Shown: positions 1 to 6,414 of the stretch, in pieces | Layout: every line of letters starts with the position of its first letter | How positions within the stretch are numbered: position 1 is the first letter of the stretch | Source: Clostridiales bacterium | Lineage (GTDB): Bacteria > Bacillota > Clostridia > Oscillospirales > Oscillospiraceae | Assembly: GCA_019421975.1 (NCBI GenBank) | Contig: JAHZEE010000001.1 | Coordinates: forward strand, 21,022-27,999 | Length of the DNA: 6,978 nt | Direction of reading: 5' to 3' | Translations under genes and position numbers: made by a program | Notes under the pieces: model-generated | The model's input: only the letters and a program-made list of their open reading frames with translations | Told to the model about the DNA's origin: nothing | Database searches by the model: none

Positions 1-1213
1 CCACATGGACGATGGGAAACCGGGCCGCAGCCCGCGCGCCGAACAGGTACTGGCAGGCCTGCCTGCCATACCATCCCCAGCCGAGGACGGTGGAGAAGGC
101 GAACAGGCACAGGGCCACGGTCAAAAAGATCCCCCCGGCCGGGCCCATGGTGGCAGAAAAGGCCGCGGCGGTGAGCTGGACACCGGAGAGGGGGCCGCCC
201 ACCGTGCCAATCTGGCTGTACCGGGCCAGGTAGATCGCCTCGTCGTAGACGCCAGAGGTGAGAATGACGAGCGCCGTCATGGTGCAGACCAGCAGGGTGT
301 CCACAAACACCTCGAAGATGCTCCACATGCCCTGCTGAACCGGGTCTTGTACCCGGCCGGAGGCATGGACCAGCACCGAGGAGCCCAGGCCCGCCTCATT
401 GGAGAACAGCCCCCGGCTGACGCCCATGCGCAGGGCCAGAAAAATGCCGTATCCGCCGCCTGCCCCCACTGCGCGGGGTGTTATAGCCTCTGACACGATC
501 CGGCCCAGAGCGGGCGGAATCTGATCGGCATGGCAGATCAGGCACAGCCCTCCTGCCAACAGATAGGCGGCCACCATGGCCGGCACCAGCTTCTCTGTGA
601 CCGCGCCGATGCGGCGCACGCCGCCCAGCACCACAAGGGCGGCCAGCAGGGCCGTGAGCACACCGGTGACAAGGGGCGGGATGCCAAAGCTCTGGCTGAG
701 TCCTGCGGCCATGGAGTGGCTCTGAATCATGCCGCCGACGCCAAAGGACGCCAGCATACAGAAGAAGGCAAAGAGCAGGCCCAGCCATTTCACGCCGAGG
801 CCCCGCTCCATATAGTACATTGGCCCGCCGTGGCAGGTGCCGTCCGGCTCCCGCAGTCGGTAGCAGATGCCCAGCACATTTTCAGAAAAGCCGGTCATCA
901 TGCCCAGAATCGCCGCAATCCACATCCAGAACACGGCCCCCGGCCCGCCCAGGGCGATGGCGGTGGCGACGCCTGCGATGTTTCCGGTGCCCACGGTGGC
1001 GGCCAGGGCCGTGGTCATGGACTGAAACTGACTGATGGTGCCGGGGCCGCCAGTGTTCTTCCAGCAGCTTCCGATGGTGCGGCGCAGCCAGAGGGTGGGA
1101 TGGCGCAGCTGGAAAAAGCCCAGGCGGAAGCTGCTGTAGAGCCCCGTGCCCAGCAGCGCTGCCATCATGGGCGCGCCCCAGACAAAGTCCCCCACGGCCT
1201 GTAAAATTGACAA
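1..1213 (-). CDS. AGCS-family sodium:alanine/glycine (amino acid) symporter, 3' end cut by window edge
   Basis: An integral membrane carrier that imports a small amino acid (alanine, glycine or glutamine in studied members) with Na+ or H+. The frame stays open for 404 codons to the left edge. The family is usually about 450-480 residues, so the last 50-80 are probably missing. The AGCS signature GGPGAVFWMWIAAILG is at residues 89-104. Other family motifs are GTGNIAG (75-81), SNEAGLGSS (271-279), an acidic-aromatic helix with DTLLVCT (305-311) and FAFSTVLGW (371-379). Hydrophobic segments are clear at about 11-27, 93-109, 145-163, 185-199, 209-226, 300-318 and 365-379. The chosen start is TTG at 1213, giving MSILQAVGDFVWG, which puts the first helix where family members have it. 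A GGGGGTGG ribosome site lies 7 bases upstream, whereas the in-frame GTG at 1195 has no good site. It lies downstream of argF past a terminator. The substrate cannot be read from the sequence. Family assignment is very secure; the start is moderately so. Confidence 0.93.
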   Translation of the reverse strand, partial: MSILQAVGDFVWGAPMMAALLGTGLYSSFRLGFFQLRHPTLWLRRTIGSCWKNTGGPGTISQFQSMTTALAATVGTGNIAGVATAIALGGPGAVFWMWIAAILGMMTGFSENVLGICYRLREPDGTCHGGPMYYMERGLGVKWLGLLFAFFCMLASFGVGGMIQSHSMAAGLSQSFGIPPLVTGVLTALLAALVVLGGVRRIGAVTEKLVPAMVAAYLLAGGLCLICHADQIPPALGRIVSEAITPRAVGAGGGYGIFLALRMGVSRGLFSNEAGLGSSVLVHASGRVQDPVQQGMWSIFEVFVDTLLVCTMTALVILTSGVYDEAIYLARYSQIGTVGGPLSGVQLTAAAFSATMGPAGGIFLTVALCLFAFSTVLGWGWYGRQACQYLFGARAAARFPIVHV

Positions 1214-1216
1214 AGC

Positions 1217-1258
1217 AAAACCACCCCCGTCCAAGCCTATGCCGGACAGGGGTGGTTT
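1217..1258 (-). terminator. Intrinsic terminator after argF
   Basis: The arms 1244-1258 and 1218-1232 are inverted repeats of 15 bases around an 11-base loop. Read on the minus strand they are AAACCACCCCTGTCC and GGACGGGGGTGGTTT, pairing throughout with a single G-U wobble. A broken U-run (TTTT GC TTTG) follows. The hairpin begins 6 bases after the argF stop codon. On the plus strand the same pairing contains a C/A mismatch, so the minus-strand direction fits better and matches the end of the arginine operon. The interrupted U-run suggests termination may be incomplete. Confidence 0.82.
1221..1228 (-). promoter_or_regulatory. Ribosome-binding site of the symporter, buried in the terminator stem
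   Basis: Read on the minus strand, GGGGGTGG ends 7 bases before the TTG start at 1213. It is the only purine-rich site suitably placed for any start of the transporter. All eight bases lie in the 3' arm of the hairpin at 1218-1258, so the folded RNA would hide it. It supports the TTG start. That it is used is inference. Confidence 0.5.
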
Positions 1259-1264
1259 AGTCTT

Positions 1265-2176
1265 TTATTCCATCAGCATGGCCAGAATTGCCTTCTGTAC
1301 ATGCAGCCGGTTCTCCGCCTCGTCGAAGATCTGCCCGGCGTGACGCTCAAAGACGGCGCGGGTGATCTCCTGGCCCTTCTGCGCGGGCAGGCAGTGCTGC
1401 ACCAGGCAGTCGGGCGCGGCCAGTGCGAGCAGCGCCTCGTTCAGCTGATACGGCTGGCAGATCGCCTGCCCCTGCAGCGGATCCACATCCCGCGCCCGGC
1501 CCATGGAGCTCCAGGAGTCGGTGACGAGTACATCCGCCCCCTCCGCCGCAGCCCTGGGATCCGTGCTCAGGGTGAACCGTTCGGGATAGGCGGCGGCAAA
1601 CTCCAGCACGCGCGGCGACGGCTCGCAGCCGGCCGGGCACGCCACCGTCACCTGCAGCCCGGCCTTGAGGCCGCCCACGATCAGGCTGTTGCACACATTG
1701 GCCCCGTCGCCCACATAGCCCAGGCGCACGCCGCTCAGCACCGTCTTGTGCTCACGGATGGTCATGAGATCCGCCAGCACCTGACAGGGGTGGGCAAAAT
1801 CCGTCAGGCCATTGATGACCGGCACGCCCGCCGCCTGGGCCAGCTGCTCCACCTCCTGCTGGTCGTAGGTGCGGATCATGATGCCGTCGCAGTAGCGGCC
1901 CAGCACCCGCGCCGTGTCCTCCACCGCCTCGCCCCGGGCCATCTGGCTCTCGGTCTGGTTCAGGTGGATGGCCTGGCCGCCCAGCTGGAACATCCCCGTC
2001 TCAAAGCTCACCCGCGTGCGGGTGGAGGGCTTGGCAAAAACCATGATGAGGCTCTTGCCCTGCAGCACCGGCTGCACCCGGTGGTGCTTTAAATCGTACT
2101 TCATCTGATCTGCCCGGTCCAGCACCGCAAATATCTCCTCCGGTGTCAGATCCAGCAGCTTTAACAGGTGTTCCAT
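1265..2176 (-). CDS. argF: Ornithine carbamoyltransferase
   Basis: A cytoplasmic enzyme that transfers the carbamoyl group of carbamoyl phosphate to ornithine to make citrulline, the sixth step of arginine synthesis. Family members act as trimers or higher assemblies. With the ATG at 2176 the protein has 303 residues, normal for the family. The carbamoyl-phosphate loop STRTR is at residues 51-55, HPCQ at 129-132, the ornithine-side SMG loop at 224-226 and the catalytic HCLP at 261-264, so both domains are intact. The start is uncertain. The ATG lies one base after the argD stop (TGAGATG), which suits re-initiation, and gives the typical opening MEHLLKLLDLTPEEI. An in-frame GTG at 2185 would add three residues and overlap argD by 8 bases. 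Neither has a strong Shine-Dalgarno site. It is the last biosynthetic gene before the terminator. An anabolic role is inferred from the operon, since no arcA or arcC is visible. Confidence 0.97.
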   Translation of the reverse strand: MEHLLKLLDLTPEEIFAVLDRADQMKYDLKHHRVQPVLQGKSLIMVFAKPSTRTRVSFETGMFQLGGQAIHLNQTESQMARGEAVEDTARVLGRYCDGIMIRTYDQQEVEQLAQAAGVPVINGLTDFAHPCQVLADLMTIREHKTVLSGVRLGYVGDGANVCNSLIVGGLKAGLQVTVACPAGCEPSPRVLEFAAAYPERFTLSTDPRAAAEGADVLVTDSWSSMGRARDVDPLQGQAICQPYQLNEALLALAAPDCLVQHCLPAQKGQEITRAVFERHAGQIFDEAENRLHVQKAILAMLME

Positions 2177-2177
2177 C

Positions 2178-3359
2178 TCAATCACACAGCACTTTCTTCA
2201 TGATTGCAAGGCCCTCGTCCAGCTCCGCTTTGGTGATGGTGAGCGGCGGCAGCAGCCGCAGGGTGTCGCTGCCCGCCGTCAGGCACAGAAGGCCCGCCTC
2301 ACGCAGCTTTGCCGCGGCCTCAGCGTGGGTCATGCCCTGAATGCCGACGCCCACCATCAGGCCCATGCCGCGCACATCGCGCACATAGGGGCTGCCCAGC
2401 GCCGCAATCTGCTCGCGCAGGTAAAATCCCTTGTCCGTGACCTGGTTGAGAGCCGCGGTGTCCAGGGTGTCCAGCACCGCCAGCGCCGCCGCCGCGCAGA
2501 CGGGGTTGCCGCCGAAGGTGGTGGCGTGGGTGCCGGGTGTGAGCACCTGGCGGCACTTCTCATTCGCCAGGATGCCGCTCATGGGAAGCCCGCCTGCGAT
2601 GCCCTTGGCAAAGGAGCACACATCGGGCAGGATCCCATACTGCTGGAAGGCAAAGAGACTGCCGGTCCGGCCCACGCCGGTCTGCACCTCGTCGACGAGC
2701 AGCAACAGGTCCTTTTCCCGGCAGAATGCGGCCACAGCCCGGACAAAGTCTCCGTCCAGGGGCCGCACGCCCCCCTCGCCCTGGATGAGCTCCAGCATGA
2801 CGGCGCAGCTGTCGGCGCCCGCCGCAGCCCGGACCGCGTCCAGATCGTCCGGCTCCGCGTAGCGGAAGCCCTCGGTGAAGGGGAAAAAGTAGTCGTGGAA
2901 CACATCCTGGCCCGTGGCGGCCAGGGTGGTCACGGTCCGCCCGTGGAAGGATTGGCGGAGCGTGACAATATTGCTGCGGCCCATGCCATACTTGTCAAAG
3001 GCGTACTTGCGGGCCAGCTTGATCATCCCCTCGTTGGCCTCGCCGCCGCCATTGGCAAAGAAGGCGTTGGCCATGCCGGTGCGGGCCGTCAGGGTCTGGG
3101 CCAGGCGCACGCAGGGCTCCGTGTAGAACAGATTGGAGGTGTGGCCAAAGCTGTGGATCTGCGCCTCGATGGCGGCGATCCAGGCCGGATGGCAGGAGCC
3201 CAGGCTGTTGACGCCGATGCCGGAGGTGAAATCCACATAGCGCCGGCCCTCCAGGTCCCAAAAATAGGCGCCCTCGCCCCGGGCGATGGTCACGGGGAAC
3301 CGGCCATAGGTCTGCATGACCACCTGGCGGTCCAGGGCCATGAGTTCGGAATTTGTCAT
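2178..3359 (-). CDS. argD: Acetylornithine aminotransferase
   Basis: A PLP-dependent class III aminotransferase that converts N-acetylglutamate semialdehyde plus glutamate to N-acetylornithine plus 2-oxoglutarate in the cytoplasm. Some ArgD proteins also act in lysine synthesis. The 393 residues are standard length. The PLP lysine is Lys252 in FAKGIAGG, and the ring-nitrogen aspartate is Asp223 in LVDEVQTGVGRTG. The substrate-side SFHGRT is at 137-142, and THATTFGGNP at 278-287 supplies phosphate contacts from the partner subunit. One oddity is the phosphate-cup segment at 103-110, which reads NGGGEANE where most ArgD proteins have NSGAEANE. All the key lysine and aspartate residues are present, so it is probably active. 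The ATG at 3359 is preceded by AGGAAGAGG at 3363-3371. A 15-base gap separates it from argB, and its stop sits one base before the argF ATG. The close relatives ornithine and GABA aminotransferase are less likely given the operon. Confidence 0.97.
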   Translation of the reverse strand: MTNSELMALDRQVVMQTYGRFPVTIARGEGAYFWDLEGRRYVDFTSGIGVNSLGSCHPAWIAAIEAQIHSFGHTSNLFYTEPCVRLAQTLTARTGMANAFFANGGGEANEGMIKLARKYAFDKYGMGRSNIVTLRQSFHGRTVTTLAATGQDVFHDYFFPFTEGFRYAEPDDLDAVRAAAGADSCAVMLELIQGEGGVRPLDGDFVRAVAAFCREKDLLLLVDEVQTGVGRTGSLFAFQQYGILPDVCSFAKGIAGGLPMSGILANEKCRQVLTPGTHATTFGGNPVCAAAALAVLDTLDTAALNQVTDKGFYLREQIAALGSPYVRDVRGMGLMVGVGIQGMTHAEAAAKLREAGLLCLTAGSDTLRLLPPLTITKAELDEGLAIMKKVLCD

Positions 3360-3374
3360 TGTCCTCTTCCTTTC

Positions 3375-4238
3375 TCAGTAGATCATGGAGCCGACGCCCG
3401 CATCGGTGAGCAGCTCACTGAGGATCGAGTGCTTTTTCCGGCCGTCCAGAATGTGGGCGCTTCGGACGCCGCTGCGCACGGCCTCGACACAGCAGTCGAT
3501 CTTGGGAATCATGCCGCCGGAGATGACGCCGTCCTTGATGAGCGCCGGAACCTCGCTGACCCGCAGCGCGCTGATGAGGGTGGAGGCGTCGTTCACATCG
3601 CGCAGAAGGCCCGGAATGTCGGTGAGGATCATCAGCTTCTCCGCGCCCAGCACCGCGGCGATCCTGGCCGCCGCGGTGTCAGCGTTGATGTTGTAGCACT
3701 TCTCGCCGTCCGTGCCGGCCGCCACGGTGGAGACCACAGGGATATAGCCCGCCGCAATGGCGTCCTCAATGGGCTTGGGGTCAATTTTGCAGATCTCTCC
3801 CACGAGACCGTAGTCCAGGCCGTCCCGGGTGAGCTTTTGGGCCTGGATCAGCCCGCCGTCCAGGCCGCACAGTCCCAGCGCCCGGCCGCCCAGCGCCTCG
3901 ATCATGCTGACCAGATCCTTGTTGACCTTGCCGCAGAGGATCATCTGGACGATGTCCATGGTCTCGGCGTCTGTGTAGCGCAGGCCGCCCACAAACCGGG
4001 ACTCCTTGCCGATTCTCTCCAGCATATCGGAGATCTCCGGCCCGCCGCCGTGGACCACCACCACATGGATCCCCACCAGCTTCAGCAGGACAATGTCGGA
4101 GATGACCGCATGGCGCAGCGCCTCGGAGATCATGGCGTTGCCGCCGTATTTGATGACCACGGTCTTTTGATTGAATTTCTGGATATAGGGCAGGGCTTCA
4201 AACAGGATCTGCGCCCGGTCCTCCATGGAAAACGCCAT
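3375..4238 (-). CDS. argB: Acetylglutamate kinase, arginine-sensitive type
   Basis: Phosphorylates N-acetylglutamate with ATP to N-acetylglutamyl-5-phosphate, the committed step of the pathway. It is a 287-residue amino-acid-kinase-fold protein. The ATP-site lysine is Lys30 in IKYGGNAM, the glycine-rich HGGGP is at 63-67, the substrate segment RFVGGLRYTD at 81-90, NINAD at 183-187 and the second lysine in GGMIPK at 241-246. About 25 residues precede the first strand (LPYIQKFNQKTVVIKYGG), and the C-terminus reads DGRKKHSILSELL and onward. These are marks of the hexameric, arginine-inhibited class, unlike the shorter E. coli type. Feedback inhibition by arginine is therefore inferred. The ATG at 4238 has GAGGAGG at 4246-4252 with 7-base spacing, and this site shares bases with the argJ stop codon, tying the two genes closely together. 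Confidence 0.98.
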   Translation of the reverse strand: MAFSMEDRAQILFEALPYIQKFNQKTVVIKYGGNAMISEALRHAVISDIVLLKLVGIHVVVVHGGGPEISDMLERIGKESRFVGGLRYTDAETMDIVQMILCGKVNKDLVSMIEALGGRALGLCGLDGGLIQAQKLTRDGLDYGLVGEICKIDPKPIEDAIAAGYIPVVSTVAAGTDGEKCYNINADTAAARIAAVLGAEKLMILTDIPGLLRDVNDASTLISALRVSEVPALIKDGVISGGMIPKIDCCVEAVRSGVRSAHILDGRKKHSILSELLTDAGVGSMIY

Positions 4239-4250
4239 GACAAAGCCTCC

Positions 4251-5471
4251 TCAGGTGCGGTAGTCGCCGTTGATCTTCACATAGTCATAGGTGAGGTCGC
4301 AGCCCCAACAGGTGCACGCGTGCCGGCCCTCGTGGACATCGATCTCGATGACCACCTCGTCCTGACTCAAAACCTGCTTGGCTACCGCCTCGTCAAAGTT
4401 CACCGCCGCGCCCTGCTGGCAGACCAGAATCTCGCCGCCCTGGGAACGGAAACGGATGTCCACATACTCCGGCCGGAAGGGCGCCTTGGAGTAGCCCATG
4501 GCGCACAGGACCCGGCCCCAGTTGGCGTCGGCGCCAAACATGGCCGCCTTGACCAGGTTTGAGCAGATGACCTCCTTGGCCAGCCGCTCGGCCGCCTCCT
4601 CACTGCGCGCGCCCGCCACATGGCAGGTGATGAGGCGGCTGGCGCCCTCGCCGTCGGCGGCGATGGAGCGGGCCAACTGGACGAGCACCTGCTCCAAGGC
4701 CTGGCAGAAGGCGTCGTAGTCCTCGTTCTTCCAGTCGATGAGCGGGTTTTCCGCCATGCCGTTGGCCAGGATGCAGCACATGTCGTTGGTGGAGGTGTCG
4801 CCGTCGATGGAGACGCGGTTGAGCGACACATTCACCTTCTCCACCAGCGCCTCGTGGAGCAGCTCCGGCGTGATGGCGCAGTCGGTGGTGAGGAAGGACA
4901 GGGTCGTGCCCATGTTGGGATGGATCATGCCGCTGCCCTTGGAGATCGCCCCCAGCCGCACGGTTTTGCCGCCCAGGGAGAATTCCACCGCCACCTCCTT
5001 CTTTTTGGTGTCGGTGGTCATGATGGCGTGGGCCGCGTCGTCGGAGCCATGCTCTGAGAGGGCGGCGGCCGCCTGGGGCATCGCAGAGACGATGGCGTCA
5101 ATGTTGAGCTCCTGGCCGATGACGCCGGTGGAGGCCACGATCAGGTCGGCCGGCTTGAGCCCCAGGGCCTGGGCCGCCGCCTGGCACATGGTCTTGGCGT
5201 GCTCCGCGCCGCGGGGCGCGCAGGCGTTGGCGTTGCCGGAGTTCACCACCACGGCCGTGGCGCAGCCGTCCTCCAGGTGCTCCATGGTCGTATAGATGGG
5301 CGCGGCCTTGACCCGGTTGCGGGTGTAGACGGCCGCGGCGGCCGCCTCGCATGCAGAGACAATCAGCGCCAAATCCTTTTTCTCCAGGTTGCTGGTCTTG
5401 ACGCCCGCGTGGACGCCGGCGGCCCGAAACCCCTTGGCGGCCGTGACGCCGCCCTCAATGGTCTTAATCAT
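4251..5471 (-). CDS. argJ: Bifunctional glutamate N-acetyltransferase / ornithine acetyltransferase
   Basis: Moves the acetyl group from N-acetylornithine to glutamate, releasing ornithine and regenerating N-acetylglutamate. Many members also use acetyl-CoA. It belongs to the Ntn-hydrolase-like DmpA/ArgJ fold and is made as a precursor that cuts itself into alpha and beta chains. The 406 residues are normal length. NSGNANACAP is at 77-86, the oxyanion segment STGVIG at 114-119, KGSGMIHPNM at 178-187, the predicted cleavage site before nucleophile Thr189 in MGTTLSF, GDTSTND at 224-230, and the conserved C-terminal NGDYRT. The cut would be Gly188-Thr189, where most members have Ala-Thr. A CTCWGC cluster at 386-391 is unusually cysteine-rich. 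The ATG at 5471 is chosen because AGAGGG lies 6 bases upstream. An ATG two codons earlier (5477) directly abuts that site. Whether it is mono- or bifunctional cannot be decided from sequence alone. Confidence 0.97.
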   Translation of the reverse strand: MIKTIEGGVTAAKGFRAAGVHAGVKTSNLEKKDLALIVSACEAAAAAVYTRNRVKAAPIYTTMEHLEDGCATAVVVNSGNANACAPRGAEHAKTMCQAAAQALGLKPADLIVASTGVIGQELNIDAIVSAMPQAAAALSEHGSDDAAHAIMTTDTKKKEVAVEFSLGGKTVRLGAISKGSGMIHPNMGTTLSFLTTDCAITPELLHEALVEKVNVSLNRVSIDGDTSTNDMCCILANGMAENPLIDWKNEDYDAFCQALEQVLVQLARSIAADGEGASRLITCHVAGARSEEAAERLAKEVICSNLVKAAMFGADANWGRVLCAMGYSKAPFRPEYVDIRFRSQGGEILVCQQGAAVNFDEAVAKQVLSQDEVVIEIDVHEGRHACTCWGCDLTYDYVKINGDYRT

Positions 5472-5477
5472 TGTCAT

Positions 5478-5483
5478 CCCTCT
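5478..5483 (-). promoter_or_regulatory. Ribosome-binding site that decides the argJ start
   Basis: Read on the minus strand, AGAGGG is followed by ATGACA and then ATG. The second ATG (5471) has a normal 6-base spacing. The first (5477) has none, so the protein most likely begins MIKTIEGG rather than MTMIKTIEGG. The site lies just after the argC stop codon. Confidence 0.7.
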
Positions 5484-5484
5484 T

Positions 5485-6414
5485 TTACAGTCCGGTGTCC
5501 TCCGGGACACCCAGCATGATGTTGAGATTCTGCACCGCCGCGCCGGATGCGCCCTTGCCCAGGTTGTCAAAGAGCGCGGTGACGGTGAGCTGTTCGTCGT
5601 TGCCGCAGACAAAGATCCGCAGCTCGTTGGTGCCCGCGAAGGTGTTGGCGTAGATCGCCGGCCCGTCGCCGTCCAGCGGCGCCACGGAGACAAAGCGGCT
5701 GCCTGCATAGGCGCACGATAGCGCCTCATGGATCTGCGCCGCCGTGGGGCGGCCAGGCAGCAGGGCCGTCTGGAGCAGCACCGTGGTGGCCATGCCGCAG
5801 TAGAAATCCCCCACCACCGGGCTGAACACCGGCCTCACCGTGAGGCCGCAGACCTGCTGGATCTCCGGCAGGTGCTTGTGGCGCTGGTTCAGACCGTAGA
5901 TCCGGTCGGACGCATGGCAGCCGTCCCGGTCGGCGGCCTCGTACTCGGCAATCATCTTTTTGCCGCCGCCGGAGTAGCCGGTCAGCGAGTAGCAGCAGAG
6001 CGGGAAGTCGGTCGGGAGCAGGCCCTGCTGCACCAGCGGATAGACAATGGAGATGACGCCCGTGGCGTGACAGCCGGGATTCGCCACCCGTCGGCTTGTC
6101 TCAATGGCCGCGCGGTGGGCCTTCGAGAGCTCCGGAAAGCCGTAGTCCCAGCCGGGCGCGGTCCTGTGGGCCGTGGAGGCGTCGATGACGCGGACGGCCG
6201 GATTTTCGATCATAAGCACCGCCTCCCGCGCCGCCTCGTCCGGCAGGCACAGAAAGACCACATCTGCCCGGTTGAGCAGCGCCCGCCGCGCCGCCGGGTC
6301 CTTGCGGCGGGCGGGGTCAATCCGCAGCAGCTCCAGGTCCCGCCGGGCCGAGAGCCGCTGCTCAATCTGCAGGCCGGTGGTGCCCTCCCGGCCGTCAATA
6401 AACACGGAGCTCAT
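5485..6414 (-). CDS. argC: N-acetyl-gamma-glutamyl-phosphate reductase, short (type 2) form
   Basis: Reduces N-acetylglutamyl-5-phosphate to N-acetylglutamate-5-semialdehyde with NADPH, third step of the pathway. The 309 residues fit the shorter type 2 reductases rather than the roughly 345-residue type 1 form. The N-terminal nucleotide-binding loop is GREGTTG at 8-14. The catalytic cysteine is Cys115 in [11 protein letters not shown]. The segment [12 protein letters not shown] at 143-154 and the histidine-rich RHKHLPEI at 178-185 complete the active site. The C-terminal part returns to the dinucleotide-binding domain, with [16 protein letters not shown] at 283-298. Its ATG overlaps the argH stop as ATGA (4 bases, 6411-6414), with a GGAG 8 bases upstream inside argH, so translation is probably coupled. 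A 13-base gap precedes the argJ ATG at 5471. No damage is visible. Confidence 0.97.
   Translation of the reverse strand: MSSVFIDGREGTTGLQIEQRLSARRDLELLRIDPARRKDPAARRALLNRADVVFLCLPDEAAREAVLMIENPAVRVIDASTAHRTAPGWDYGFPELSKAHRAAIETSRRVANPGCHATGVISIVYPLVQQGLLPTDFPLCCYSLTGYSGGGKKMIAEYEAADRDGCHASDRIYGLNQRHKHLPEIQQVCGLTVRPVFSPVVGDFYCGMATTVLLQTALLPGRPTAAQIHEALSCAYAGSRFVSVAPLDGDGPAIYANTFAGTNELRIFVCGNDEQLTVTALFDNLGKGASGAAVQNLNIMLGVPEDTGL
5494..5511 (-). repeat. Perfect short hairpin at the 3' end of argC
   Basis: On the minus strand GGTGTCC, a CGGA loop and GGACACC form a perfect 7-base-pair stem within the last codons of argC, ending 6 bases before its stop codon and 10 bases before the argJ Shine-Dalgarno site. 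No U-run follows, so it is not a standard terminator. It might slow ribosomes, protect a processed 3' end or be chance in GC-rich coding sequence. Confidence 0.4.

Noticed and set aside
530..1204. A 224-codon plus-strand frame and a 130-codon minus-strand frame (396-788) over the transporter
   Set aside because: Both are out-of-frame shadows. The true minus-strand transporter frame is open throughout and carries the AGCS motifs.
1208..1213. A TTGTCA resembling a -35 promoter element at the transporter start
   Set aside because: There is no -10-like sequence at the right distance downstream, and a promoter there would begin transcription inside the gene.
1301..2092. A 263-codon plus-strand frame opposite argF
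   Set aside because: It is the complement of intact argF, with low-complexity His/Gln/Arg/Leu composition and no family motif.
2325..4562. A 745-codon open frame on the plus strand, opposite argD, argB and the end of argJ
   Set aside because: It is antisense to three clear genes. Its translation is rich in His, Ala, Gly, Asp and Gln without any recognisable domain, the usual result of reading the complement of GC-rich codons.
5472..5729. Extension of argJ to an upstream start at 5729, giving 492 residues
   Set aside because: The extra 86 residues overlap argC out of frame and are Arg/Ser/Thr-rich with no ArgJ similarity. The Shine-Dalgarno site at 5478-5483 fixes the start at 5471.
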